NCBI GenBank assembly: GCA_000469685.2
Contig: LS997564.1
Span: 32,656,296 to 32,720,295, forward strand
Reading direction: 5' to 3'
DNA from: Haemonchus contortus
Lineage: Eukaryota > Nematoda > Chromadorea > Rhabditida > Trichostrongylidae
Length of the DNA: 64,000 nt
The translations under genes and the position numbers were made by a program. The stretch's first letter is position 1. Each line of letters begins with the position of its first letter. The notes under the pieces were generated by a model. It saw only the letters and a program-made list of their open reading frames with translations. It was not told where the DNA came from and searched no databases. Shown here in pieces: positions 20,932 through 32,518 of this stretch.

Positions 20932-23900
20932 CTATAGCTTCTGTAGAACAACAACACCAGGATAGGTCCGTCTAAAAGAGTTCGCATTGAGGAGGGAAGC
21001 GTAAAAATGAGCGTACGGTCAAGGACACCAACTAACTTGCAGTTCATGTTACTGTGGTGTTTCCACTGGTTCCTCTCAGGATCAAAAACTTCGACAGAAT
21101 CATCATTCAATCCACCAATAGCATACAATTTTCCATTGACTGCAGCTAGTCCTAACTGGAAATGACACAACTCTTCATCAAAGAAAAAATGGATGAAGTG
21201 GTAATAGTGAATACAGCTAACTTACACCAACTCGGCTACAGCTCATATCAGCCACTGAAAACCACTTATTATTTCGGAGATCGTACTTCTCAGCAGAGCT
21301 CAGACACTCTGAATCTTCTTTGGCTCCACCTGCTACATATAGTTCGCCATGGAGCACCGCGGAATAATGGCAATATCGAGGGGTTGACATGGGACAAACC
21401 TCTTCCCATCTAGCGACCCGTGGGTCGAACCTGAAACATGAAAGGTTATTTTGATGGCTGTTTCTAATGCGCTTTGATATGTTCATAATCCATCCCGAGG
21501 AGAACTCGAAAGGAAAAAAATGGTGCGGGACCATTGTAAGCACAAAAAATCAGCTTTCATAGACGGTCCCTTAAGAATCCTTGCTCATGCACAGGAAAAA
21601 CTCTACTCTCCTGATTCCGAATATCAAGGAGGCATACTACTCCTACATGCCTTGAACTATGTGCTTAGCGAGTTCATTTCGAAGGGTTCTTGCGGATTAT
21701 GAGTCCGTTTCCTACTCCAGTGAAGGATAACTTATCGAAACATTAACCACCCAAAGTGCTGATCGACATAGCTCCTTCAAACTAGCGTACGAGACAACCA
21801 TGATTTTTGGTTCTTTCTATAATTGTTTCACAGAAGTAATTAAAGTCGTTGAATGCTAAGAAACTCTCTTAGAAGCAATACAGTGTCACCAGATTGAAAT
21901 TGACCCACCTCTCTACGATACTGAGAGGAGCACGATCATGGGCCCCTCCCACTGCGTAGAGGCAACCATCTAATACGGAGACAGCGGGACAGGCTCGGCA
22001 TGAACCCATAGGTGCCACAGAGGTCCATTCATTTCGCCGAATGTCATAGCTATAGCGACGTTGCTGAATTCAGTGTATGCGAGTGTCGATGAAGTCTGCC
22101 CTTACCGCTCAACAATGTCTAAGCCCTGATCATCGTGGGGATCAAGGGCACCGCCAATTGCATAAAGATGGTCGTCAAGAGCTGCTACACCCAGAAAAGT
22201 TCGACCAGTGGGACAAGGAGCGAAGTCAGACATCCACTGGTCAGTCGCAGGATTATATCTGAAGAGATGCATCGAGAAAAAAGGAATCCTTCCTATCTCA
22301 CATGGCTATGCGAATGGCTTGATGGAAACAGGAAACCATTCTATTCGAGCGACGGACTCGAACTTCAGGAGAGCACGCTCCAAAAAGCGCCCACACGTCT
22401 TTTTGAAAATGCAGTCCTAGAAAAACGAATTAGTTTTCGTTTATTCCTGTGTTTTTCTTTGAAAGCAGATCTTTGACTAACCCTACTTCCACTGAAATAG
22501 CGGACTCCCACTGATTTAGGACTGAGTAAAAGGTAATACTACAGGAAAACAGCTTTAGTTGAAGCTGCTCTGCTTTTCAGTCAAAAAACGCAGTACCTCT
22601 CGATGACACCGATGTCATCACGGACACATACAGCATAAATGAACCTGGCGACCACAGCAACTGAACAGCCGAAAACCCACCTAGGGACTTGAGAACTTTT
22701 CGAGATGGTAGGCACGTATTAGAAAAAAGTTGTACCTTTCCTTTTTCAAGGGAGCAACGTAGTGCCATACAGGATTAGCATCTTCAGGATCCACCCACTC
22801 GACACTTCCCTCGCATAACCCACCCACTGGAGTTGTACATACATTTAAATCAAGATAATAGGAATAATGAAACTAAGAGCATCAACTTCCTATAGAAGTG
22901 TATATGTATAGCATAGCATATGCATGAATGTATAGCATATGTATAGAAGTGTATGTATAGCAAGAAAAAGCCAATACGGAAGCCGTAAAGCGAGGAAAAC
23001 TCGGTTAGAGTTTTGCCTCCGTGAAATGGAACAAAAAATCAAGAAAATTTTGTTGAGCCTCATACCAACATAGATTACTCCAGCAGCCATTCCACACGCT
23101 CGAGCGCGCCTCCCTTTCGTATTCGAACATTCGAGGGTAGAAAATTGAAGAATTAGGTCATCTTAGAACTTGAGCCTTTCGAAAACAGTTGAGAACCCAA
23201 GGAATATCGGCTCCTGACAATTCTAGCAAACAAATTTGTCAAGAGTAGTCTTCTAGCGAAAGCTTCTAACCTTTGCTTTGTCAACAAGGTTGTGGCAGGT
23301 GGGGTCTTCCATCACAAGGGCATTTTTACTTACTGTATTGACAAGAAACTCTGGCCGACAACGAGGAAATCGTACGTGCTCCAACAGCTGCAAAGGTTGA
23401 ATAGAAGTCAGGATCTGAAGAAACTTCATGCTTTTACCTTCGAGAGGAATTGCTTCCGAGACGACACGTCGAACTCAACCCATCGAATTAATGCACCGAA
23501 AACCTGGAGCCACACTTGTCGGTTACATACTTTGAAGATAACAATACCCAGAAGGGGCCAAGGATTCAATCAAACTGAGGCATTACCTCCTCTTCAGAGG
23601 GTACAACGAGCTCATCGTTAGACAGGAGCTGGAACAGTTGATTTATTGAAAGATGGTGAAACTCTTCAATGCTTATAATGTCCTGAAAAAAGAAAACGAA
23701 GTGTTCGTGAACGACGAGCTTAAAGGCACAGTTCACGATAATTTTGGGTAATCCAGATCATGATTAAAAATGGAAGACAAGATCGAAACTAGTGCGATGA
23801 AGGTGGAGAAGCTGCGTGAATCGGTTTTTCCAAAATGAAAAGGCTTTGAAAAAAGTGTTAAAAAGGGGTTGGACGAGAATGAATTCAGAAAAATGAAGAA

Positions 23901-26900
23901 GAGTGGGGCGTTTGGACGAGCTATACGGTGTGTTTCACTGCGCGCGTGTGGGTCCTGGTGCGTATAACAGACAATGGTAAGCCACAATTCATTCACTTAT
24001 AAGCATAAATAAAAAAAACCCTAGTAACAGCAAAAGTAGCTCACCTTTTTCAGCCTCTAGGAGTAGGAAATTAAATAAGGGATCGCGGCAGCAAAAAGAA
24101 AAACAGAGGAAAAAAGAATGGGAGAAAACATCGCCTCATCACTCGGCGATTAGCTGATTGTGCGTGGGTCCTAGAACGAATAATAGCAATCTGTATTGTC
24201 TCAACACTCGTCTAACGTGACACCGATCGAGGGGCGGGAAAGCGAACTACGGCAGCAGCGGGGCTTCCACTATGCCCTAAGCGCTGAGATTGTGGGAGCG
24301 AGAGAGACCCTTCTACCACCCATGGGGGGCGCTGAGTATTTCCAAAGGAAGAACTCAGTAATTTTATCGTGAACCGTGCCTTTAAAAGCAGAAACTAGCT
24401 ACCTGGAAATTCTCCACGATGTAGTCATCAGCGCAACGGACGAGCTCTTGACAGGAGTGACTGTCAGCAAATTCTCGAATTCCTAAGCAGTTCGACGGGT
24501 GTAACTGCTTCTTAAGGAAATCACAACAGGCTTCCTAGGTGTTCATTAGGTAGTACAAATTGTCGCTATTTATCGAAATCTCGAACATAGAGAACCTTAA
24601 TTTCGCCGAGCTGGAGCAGACAAGCAGCGTGTAGGATGCTCGGTATGCTCACGTCGCTGGTCTTTACCTTACCAGTATAGCAAAAATTAATCAGAGCATC
24701 TAGCGCTGCCCCTTCAATACCGAGCATTTCTATTTCTGCTGAAAAAAGAAACCGATAAGCGAAGTAATGCATAGCTGACATTTTGAAGGAAAACATAATG
24801 AGACTGTAGAAGCACACATCGCAGGTCATGAACGTACGCTGCCGCGTTTCGATCATTTCACTTGTGAACATGGCTCTGAAGTAGTCCGAGTATGCAGCGA
24901 GTACGACTCGATGGGCGCTGATACGGAATTCCTGGGGAATCCCTCATTCAGAGTCTCTAAATCAATCCATTCGGTGTGGCTTACCTTGGCTATCAAAGTC
25001 ACATCACAAAAGCGACCGTCATCACGTAATGCAGCGAGTTTGGTGGCAAGAAAGAGATTGTGAGTCTGACTCTGAAAAGGTGAATGTTTGCTAATGAATA
25101 AGGAAACATATTTAATAAAGAAAGGAGGCTCGTGGGTGGGACACTCATTGCCGTTGTATGAAAGGAGGCTGGGATCACGAGGAAGAGTCCCTCGAACTTT
25201 TGAATTGATGTCTTTCCAATTAATATGCAAGTGGCTGCTTTCATAGTCCGCCGATGAACAACAATGAATGAAAGATGAAGTTTCTTTGGAGATGAGATGA
25301 CAGGATAGCGGTCAGCTGTTAGTTACTTACGGAAAGGAAAGGATTGGCCGCGACAACAATCTTTTAGTATCAGCATCAAATACCCTTGAAATGACCTCGT
25401 AGAATATATTTTGACCAGTCGGATCGCCCATAACGCCGGGCTCTCCTCCTTCTTGTGTCAAACACCCTATCCCGAGAAATGTGCAATTGAAGGAATTTTT
25501 TCCCCTTTTTCGAAGTTTATGTCCGCTGTTTAGCTGAGCGAGAGTATGAAACTGAAACAGAGCTCGAATAGATTATGTTGTCGTAGCATATCGCATAGGC
25601 TTTTTTGGAAGAAAAAGACATCATTTCAAATCAAATCAAGACATCAAATTCATCTCAAAGACATGTCCCGATGATGGCTTAACCGATTGACAATTAAAGT
25701 CTTGAATGTTACTCACAAATGTTGTCGAGCGATGATTCATTATGACACACTATTAGATTTGGTTGTTATCAGCGAACTTTTCTTCGCTACGGATTTATTA
25801 CTAATTGGGAATCCCAGATCATTGGCGGTCGGATGAGTTTAGTCATAAAAGATATCGAAACAAAAAAACCTTGACGTGTCATTGAGTCAGAAACCTTGCT
25901 GGATAGCGGTCGTAGTCCAACAGCGGGAAATGAACTAAACTTTCATCTCCTTATGGAGAATCGCCTTTGATTGGTTTTTATCACTGCATCTGCCTGTCTT
26001 ATTCAATGAAAATTATCAAAGAACAATGTTTGAATACCAAGGTATGGCCGTTGACATGAAGGGAATAGCGAACCAATTCGCTTTAGCCTTCTAGGCTCTT
26101 TGTCAGCCCTTGCTCGTTTGTTATCATCAATCACCTTCGGTCCCATCGTATCCTACACCACCTATTAAAGTGTTCCATCGTTAATATGAATGATGTTGTA
26201 GACTTAATGACTCTCGTCTTCTATGGCTCGTTATCTCTAACAGTTGTTATCAATCTTTATCACTGAACATCTACGGTCAGCTCTTGATCCATAACCCTTA
26301 CTAAGGTACCAATGCTCCACCGTTAATACAAAAGAGGTAGCGGATCCTGCGGCTCTCGCCTTCTGAGGTGCTTTATCACCTCCTTCCAAGTGTTATCACC
26401 TCTATCACATATCACCAATGTTCCCGTTCTGTCGCCTGTGCTCCCACCAAATTTGAACGCTCTTGGTCCACGGGGACAGGAGTTCTGAAATTGCGACATA
26501 AAATTTTTATCGTCCACGTCTCGCCCCTTGTGCACGGAGTAGGGTCCTGCCACTTACCATAAGTGTTGTCATCCTGCCCCCCGTACTCCTGCCACACTGC
26601 AGGTTCATGGGGTTCATGAAATGAGAAGGGTAGAGATTGGAGAAAGAGCAGTGAATAGAGTAGCTAAGTTCCAAATTCTGTATAGGTAAACATGACACCA
26701 TGCCAGTGTCAATTGAAGTCGCGATGCTCCACACTCACTACATTCCGCAGCACTCGCTCCATTAGCCTACACACCAACTTACTGCTTTTCATACAAGAAG
26801 GAATGTTGGATGAAGTTAGGTTTTCCATTTCAATACCTTTATCGTAATCATAAAACTTTGCTGACGGACAAACCGACACACAGACACACCGACACACCAA

Positions 26901-27552
26901 GCTTCTGCTTCATTAATAAGATAAGATAGCAGATCATGACGATTTCTGGATTACAGTCGATTCGGTGCCAGGGGTAACAGCAATTTCCGAAAAGTTTCTG
27001 ATGAACACTGATGGAATTAAAACAGACGTTTCTTTCTGTTATCCCATCCAAAAAGATCCTTTGCAAAAAGGAGCCTGCGGCTTGGGTAAACTGGGAGATG
27101 ATGCGCTTTAGATACATGCCTAGCTTCATTGCTGTAATTAAAATACTGTCCTGAACTGCCGGCCATCACGGTATATTCTAGGTCGGATTTGATTGCGTCA
27201 AGGACCAAGATAAGACCGACGGACTCGTTGAGGTAAGCTGCCTCTACTAGAAAACGGATAGTAGGTCAATTAAATTGCCGAGTCAGTGAAGTTGAAAGGT
27301 TTTATAATTTGAGTCGGGACACTTTTGTTAATTGTGCCTGTGAAAGTTTTTTTCAATGAAAGATATATTCAATAAATACTTCTGTTGTTAAATGAGTTAA
27401 CCTCAAGCACGTGACGGTGGTTTTGACATTTGAGGAATGGAGCCCCAAAACATATGCCGTAATCAAATCACTTTTACCTCGAACTCAAAAATATCTTCCA
27501 CTTCTCCATTACGTTTGTTCTTCGAAAGAAGCGAATTCAAATGACCTGACAT
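20932..27552 (-). CDS. KLHL20-like BTB-BACK-kelch gene, copy 3 (nearly intact, one lesion)
   Basis: Predicted Cullin-3 adaptor: BTB dimerisation/Cul3 binding, BACK, six-blade kelch propeller for substrate. Coding exons: 27478-27552, 24985-25071, 24838-24931, 24596-24738, 24403-24534, 23587-23682, 23438-23503, 23271-23387, ~23068-23170, 22736-22826, 22597-22680, 22106-22258, 21909-22049, 21226-21430, 21037-21155, 20932-20971. The start [20 protein letters not shown] is chosen because its donor phase fits the BTB exon. Motifs: [41 protein letters not shown], then kelch Y-GG blades. Lesion: exon 9 has TTCTAAGATGACC where copy 1 has TTTCAGGATGACC, leaving no in-frame acceptor; splicing at AAG meets TAA at once. 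Either the kelch half is lost (a ~270-residue BTB-BACK product) or the copy is newly dead. The first intron holds a Helitron and another holds a MITE. Confidence 0.75.
23720..24385. mobile_element. MITE inside an intron of kelch copy 3
   Basis: Termini TTAAAGGCACAGTTCACGAT and the inverse (TTATCGTGAACCGTGCCTTT). About 665 bp, interior in opposite orientation to the 4.7 and 19.4 kb copies. It sits between the exons ending at 24,403 and starting at 23,682; the corresponding intron of copy 4 (40,032-40,089) is only 58 bp, so it arrived after duplication. Confidence 0.8.
25415..26926 (-). mobile_element. Helitron-like element in first intron of kelch copy 3
   Basis: On the minus strand it starts A|TCTTATCTTATTAATGAAGC and ends with a decayed hairpin (GCCCGGCGTTATGGGC), GATCCGA, CTGG|T. 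It shares interior text with the elements at 42.3, 54.1 and 56.9 kb (for example TCCGACCGCCAATGATCTGG) and a stretch related to the 17.2 kb tandem units (26,400-26,610). About 1.5 kb, no Rep or helicase coding. Confidence 0.65.
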
Positions 27553-27960
27553 TTCCAGGATTTTGTACTTTATCTGCTGGTTTCACGACGTTTTCCTTTG
27601 TCGGCACTATCTGAATGAAAATATTTAGTAGACCGATCGACATTCACTAATTGCAAGGTAAAACGTGAAGAAAATTAATAAAATCGATAAGATAGATCAA
27701 TCAGAATCAATAGATAGGAAGAATGAGATAAAATCAGGGTTCATTTAAGAAAGTACGAGTGAAAGGCACTCGTGCATTCCACTCCTTCGATACTGGTAGG
27801 ACTTCCATCCCACATCCCACATATCTAGAAACCCTAGGGATCTAGAATCTCACAACTTCAATCTCTGAATCTAGAACTGCCCTACAAATCAGTCACCCGT
27901 AATTCTCGCGATCTCACTTTTGCAAAAATTCACTAACGGCGAATTTGGTGAATTTGTAGG
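27553..27960. other. 5' flank of kelch copy 3
   Basis: Homologous to the copy 1 flank at 3,075-3,410. An acceptor (CATTCAG) lies ~60 bp upstream of the ATG and is conserved in copies 1 and 4. From 27,893 it enters a small MITE end (GTCACCCGTAATTCTCGCGA). Confidence 0.5.
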
Positions 27961-27975
27961 TATATATGCAATAGT

Positions 27976-30900
27976 CCATCCCGAGCCCCGTTACCTCAAA
28001 GTGGTGGGATGGTGTAAACTCACTCGACGATAAGAACACTCGTTGTTGCCGGACACCGACGTGTCGAGTGAGGCTAAAAACGGGCCCCCTCTTGGACAAG
28101 TCCATCTCCGGCAGTGGACCTACCGCTAGTCATGGCTAGGCGGTGAGGGGTCAGTCCAGGCCACCAGCATCTATGAGTAAAGTTGTTCAAGAAGTACCCT
28201 CAGTCCCGTGCGGCCACCGTCCTTCCCGGCAGAGAGGACAACGGCAGAGGGGGAGAAATCTCACGGCGAGCGATCTGCCGAGCTGTTTTCTGAACATTGC
28301 TACCATCAACGTACGAGGCCTTACTAGTGATTCCGCGGTTGATCAGTTGATTTCCGAATTGGACAAATGTGCGGTAGACGTGGCATGTGTGCAAGAAACG
28401 TTGAGATTCGAAGCAGGAACATGGAAATGGCACACCGGTCACGAAGTCATGCTGGGAGCTGGATCAAAGAACGGTAAAGTTGGAGGAGTCGGATTCATCA
28501 TCGCGCCGCATTTGGCAACGAAGATCACTCACTGTGAAATCTTTTCTGAACGGATCGCGATGCTAGTGCTTGAACTGGATGGAGGGAGCATGATAAAGTT
28601 GCTGTCAATATATGCACCCACCGGAGCTTATGGTGATGATACTGTAGAGGAATTTTATGATGAGCTCGAGAATACAGTAAACGGCCCCCCGAAAGGAACA
28701 TATGTTATTTGTGCTGGCGATTATAATGCCCACCTTGGTCGAGGAGAATCTGGAGAGAATTTTGTCGGGCCACACGGAACTCCAGGACGCAACAGTCGAG
28801 GAGAAACGCTGGTTCAGTTTTGTGAAAGAACTCGGCTGTCGGTAGCTAACACATACTTCCAAAAACTCCTGGGTCGTCGATGGACTTATCATACTCCAAA
28901 CATGCAGATGTTCCACGAAATTGATTTCATCCTGACGAACTGTTTACGACTTTTTCACAACGTTGGCGTCATCGGAGAATCACGCTTCAACATCGGATCA
29001 GATCATCGTTTAGTACGGGCAACGATAGCAATAAAGCCAAAAGAAGAGCGGAAGAGACTAGCTGCATATCACTCCAAACGAATACGATATGAGCTTAATG
29101 AAGAAACACTGAAAACGCTAGCGGCAACTGTAGATTTTACTGGAGGTTCAGGAAATGTCCATACGAGATACGAAAAAGTAACTTCCGCTATCCGAACTGT
29201 TGTCAAAGATGCGTCACAACGTGTAAAGAGTAAACCACGCGAGCGGTTGAGCGAGGTCACTTTGCAGATGTTGGCCACACGGAAGGAACTAGGCAAAACT
29301 ATGACCCCTGTGGCTCGTACAGTGCTCAATAAAGCTATACGAGTTAGAGTCAAAAATGACTACCGGGAATATGCTGCACGTAGAGCAAGAGAAGCGGCTG
29401 AGAAAGCGACGAGCATCAAAAGAACATTTATAAGTACTCGCTTGAAGACCACCACTCCGGAATGCCTGAGGAAAGCAGATGGCACCGTCCTGCGGAACCG
29501 CAAGGATATAGAAGAAGAAATCCGGACCTTTTTCCAGGACTTGTTTTCTTCCAAAATACACGTAGAAGCGTACTCGGAACCATCAGAAGGCGAGAACGAT
29601 AAACCCGACAAAGAAGAATGGAGAGTCCTCGAATCAGAAGTGATGCAAGCCATTCGTCAAATGAAAAGCGGAAAAGCACCCGGACCAGACCAAATACGGC
29701 CAGAACATTTGAAGTGCCTGAAGGAAGTTCTCGCGAGGCCTTTAGCTGACCTATTCACGGAAATGCTCGACTCAGGAATCGTTCCGAAAGATTGGCTCAG
29801 CTCCCACACTATCCTGATACACAAGAAAGGGGCGCGTGACATCCTGGCCAATTATCGCCCGATAGCACTTCTCTCAACAATGCTCAAGGTCTTCTCACGC
29901 ATAATCCTGAATCGAATTCGTCACATCCTGAATATGAATACGGGTAAAGAGCAGGCCGGCTTTCGTGAAGGTTTTTCCACTATCGACCAAATCCACGTAA
30001 TTTCTCAGTTGACGGAAAGATGTCGAGAATACCGAATTCCTTTGTGTTATCTCTTCATCGACTTCAAGAAGGCTTTTGATACAGTTGAACATCAAGCAGT
30101 GCTAAACGCTCTTACAGCTTTTGGAGTTCCCCGAAGATACGTGGAAATGATACGAAAGTGCAATACCAGCTGCTTCACCGACGTAAACCTTTATGGAAAC
30201 CCTACCCGTATCCAAATACGACGCGGAGTCCGACAAGGAGAGGTCATCTCCCCGATGCTGTTTTCTGCTGCTCTAGAGATAGTGATGCAAAACGCCCAAA
30301 TGCCTTGCGGAATCAACATAGACGGAGAAAGGCTTCAATACCTAATGTTTGCTGACGACATTGTACTCATCGGAAGCGAACCGAGTGCTCTCGAAAACTC
30401 ATTAAGGATCCTAAGAATCGCTGCTAGCTCTATCGGTCTAGAAATCCATCCAGGAAAAACCAAGTGGATGAAAAACAGTTACGCAAGCGACTACTGTCTA
30501 CGCATGGAAGACTCAGTCATTGAAGAAGTTTCGTCATACGTATACGTAGGCCAAGCAGTTACAATGGATAACGATTTGACAGTCGAAATAAGTCGTCGTC
30601 GCAGGGCAGGCTGGGTGACATTCAACAAGTATCGTGATGTTCTCACTGATAAAAGAATTGATGCCCAAGTCAGAGCCCGTGTGTTTAACACCCATGTCCT
30701 GCCGGCACTGGTGTATGGAAGTGAAACATGGAATACAATTTTGAATGAAGAAAGAAGACTGGCATCCACTCAAAGAGCGATGGAACGAGTGATGTGCGGT
30801 ATCACGTTGATGCATAAAATTCCTGCTCATAAAATTCGAAGCCGCACTGGCGTCAAAGATGTGATCGAAAATATCTATGACTCGAAAAAACGATGGGCAG

Positions 30901-31131
30901 GACACGTAGCTCGTTTAAATGACAACCGTTGGACATCCCGTGTGACCAATTGGTATCCCCGCGGAGTAAAAAGACCGCAAGGAAGACCCCCAGCCAGGTG
31001 GAGTGATCCTTTCAGAGAACTATTTGGACAGAGATGGCAACAAGTGGCAAGAAACCGAAATGAATGGCATAGATGCGTCCTGCAAGGTTGGAGAAATCAC
31101 CCTTGAAGAGCGGACATCAAGGTATTCAAGG
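27976..31131 (+). mobile_element. Full-length RTE-clade LINE retrotransposon
   Basis: Non-LTR element flanked by a 13-bp direct repeat, TATATGCAATAGT (27,963-27,975 and 31,132-31,144), taken as its target-site duplication. The 5' leader is ~170-200 bp; the 3' tail after the stop is only ~25 bp and ends in a short repeat (TCAAGGTATTCAAGG), both typical of RTE elements. One long ORF fills it. Intact ORF plus preserved target repeat implies recent insertion. Confidence 0.85.
28173..31106 (+). CDS. RTE LINE ORF: apurinic endonuclease - reverse transcriptase
   Basis: About 977 residues from the first ATG (28,173); the frame is open to 28,143. It nicks DNA and copies the element RNA at the nick (target-primed reverse transcription). 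N-terminal endonuclease: LNIATINVRGLTSDSAVDQL, VACVQETLRF, GDYNAHLGRG and SDHRLVRATI carry the Asn, Glu, Asp and SDH residues of this family. RT from about residue 500: KSGKAPGPDQIRPEHLK, NYRPIALLSTMLKVFSRII, GFREGFSTIDQIHVISQL, FIDFKKAFDTVEH, RRGVRQGEVISPMLFSAALE and the catalytic YLMFADDIVLIGS. The C-terminus has GHVARLNDNRWTSR and RPQGRPPARWSD, standard RTE endings. No stop or frameshift, so it may still be functional. Length matches single-ORF RTE elements. Confidence 0.93.
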   Translation: MSKVVQEVPSVPCGHRPSRQRGQRQRGRNLTASDLPSCFLNIATINVRGLTSDSAVDQLISELDKCAVDVACVQETLRFEAGTWKWHTGHEVMLGAGSKNGKVGGVGFIIAPHLATKITHCEIFSERIAMLVLELDGGSMIKLLSIYAPTGAYGDDTVEEFYDELENTVNGPPKGTYVICAGDYNAHLGRGESGENFVGPHGTPGRNSRGETLVQFCERTRLSVANTYFQKLLGRRWTYHTPNMQMFHEIDFILTNCLRLFHNVGVIGESRFNIGSDHRLVRATIAIKPKEERKRLAAYHSKRIRYELNEETLKTLAATVDFTGGSGNVHTRYEKVTSAIRTVVKDASQRVKSKPRERLSEVTLQMLATRKELGKTMTPVARTVLNKAIRVRVKNDYREYAARRAREAAEKATSIKRTFISTRLKTTTPECLRKADGTVLRNRKDIEEEIRTFFQDLFSSKIHVEAYSEPSEGENDKPDKEEWRVLESEVMQAIRQMKSGKAPGPDQIRPEHLKCLKEVLARPLADLFTEMLDSGIVPKDWLSSHTILIHKKGARDILANYRPIALLSTMLKVFSRIILNRIRHILNMNTGKEQAGFREGFSTIDQIHVISQLTERCREYRIPLCYLFIDFKKAFDTVEHQAVLNALTAFGVPRRYVEMIRKCNTSCFTDVNLYGNPTRIQIRRGVRQGEVISPMLFSAALEIVMQNAQMPCGINIDGERLQYLMFADDIVLIGSEPSALENSLRILRIAASSIGLEIHPGKTKWMKNSYASDYCLRMEDSVIEEVSSYVYVGQAVTMDNDLTVEISRRRRAGWVTFNKYRDVLTDKRIDAQVRARVFNTHVLPALVYGSETWNTILNEERRLASTQRAMERVMCGITLMHKIPAHKIRSRTGVKDVIENIYDSKKRWAGHVARLNDNRWTSRVTNWYPRGVKRPQGRPPARWSDPFRELFGQRWQQVARNRNEWHRCVLQGWRNHP

Positions 31132-31208
31132 TATATGCAATAGTAACACGTGAAGTAGACTTGGGAGTTACCCAACTCCAATCCAATCGCGAGAATTGTG
31201 GGTGACTT

Positions 31209-32518
31209 GGGTACTTGAGTTCTTTGAAAACAACCAATCGTTTGTAAGCCAATGAGAACGTGATGACGGCAGACTGAAGGACAAGAGAGCAATCCTTTTA
31301 CGGATGGGTAGAAGATTGAAGTAATAGTATGGACCGAAATGCTAAGACGAATTTTATGCAGGAAGGTTCAGCCGACTTAATGCAATGTTGTACGGCAACA
31401 GACCCATTCTAAAGGACGTATGAGTCAGAAATTTGTTGGATGCCTCCTCGATCATAGGCGTCTCCCGATGAAAATCGATCGACTGGGACTGTCGAAGAAT
31501 TCATGAACATGACAGAACATACGAAAGCTGCTTCTTATAATGAAATAGCCCAAGCCCTCTTGTACCTGCGGGACAGTTCATTTCATAGTGAACATGAGGT
31601 AAGAGAGAGTTACTCATTAAAACTCCGCCATTTCCCTCGCCACGATATAATTCTACTGGTCAAGTCCATTTTCTACCAACAGTTTGCATGTGGTCAGTGT
31701 TTCATCCATCTTGAAGCGCCCACTAACCTCAGCTTGTCTAGGGATGACCTCTCCCCGATGAAAATCCTTCTTTGCACCGGAATGAATCGATGAAGCCGTC
31801 CAACCAAAAAGCTGCACTCTGGCCTTCAGCTTGTAGGCGCAGAGCACAAGATGGGAACCCAGTCAGGCGTCATTTTCAGTCATAATGTTTCCAAGAAGCA
31901 CTTTTTTTCATATTTTACGGGAAAGTGGTTCGGATCAAGTAAGATCCTTCTCATCAACTTATCTAACGTAACAACACGACCCGTACTTAATTTAGCTATT
32001 TTCTACTGTCGGGTAGTTCTGCTCTCATGACATCCACCCAAGTAGGATGGGGAAACTGAGAGATTCGTTAAAAGTTCGATTTGTGAGTCGAGCCCTGGAT
32101 TTTAGGAGCAGTAGCTGCTCCATTCGGTATGTTCAAGGTTGAAGTGAAGCAAAGTTCGCCGCCTTACAAATTCGAATGAAGCCCTTCATATTTACGTCGG
32201 TTACGGTAACCCGAACATGCCTCGCTGCGAATGAGCCTTTGGTCAAATGCCCTTCACTTCGCCCTTACTCAATGGCATGCATCCCCCTATGATAGAACCT
32301 GAAGTTGTATAAAAGGAGTAATAATCACTCGACAATCGCTGACGGACCCATGAATGCTTTTGGCTAATAATAGGCATATGTATTCGATGCTGCCAAAGCA
32401 AATGGTGTCCTTCAAAAGCGGAAATATGAGGACAGCTAGGAAAATAGGAAGGTCTATAAAAATTGTAATCTAACCACAAGAGAAGCTCTCGAACTGATGA
32501 ACACATTTAACAGCATTA
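31209..32518. other. Unassigned region between RTE and Penelope pair
   Basis: A plus-strand 96-codon ORF at 31,503-31,793 shows no recognisable domain. Nothing here repeats elsewhere in the window as far as I can see. Confidence 0.35.

Larger units (their letters stand above)
27893..31208. mobile_element. Small MITE split by the RTE insertion
   Basis: GTCACCCGTAATTCTCGCGA at 27,893 is matched inverted by TCGCGAGAATTGTGGGTGAC at 31,189-31,208 (19 of 21 bases agree). Removing the RTE LINE and one copy of its 13-bp target repeat leaves a ~150-bp element with these ends. No coding content of its own. Confidence 0.5.

Noticed and set aside
28143..31106. 987-codon ORF as a host gene
   Set aside because: Its endonuclease and reverse-transcriptase motifs, RTE-type C-terminus, target repeat and short tail identify a LINE. 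The GTG at 28,143 is also not needed, since an ATG follows at 28,173.
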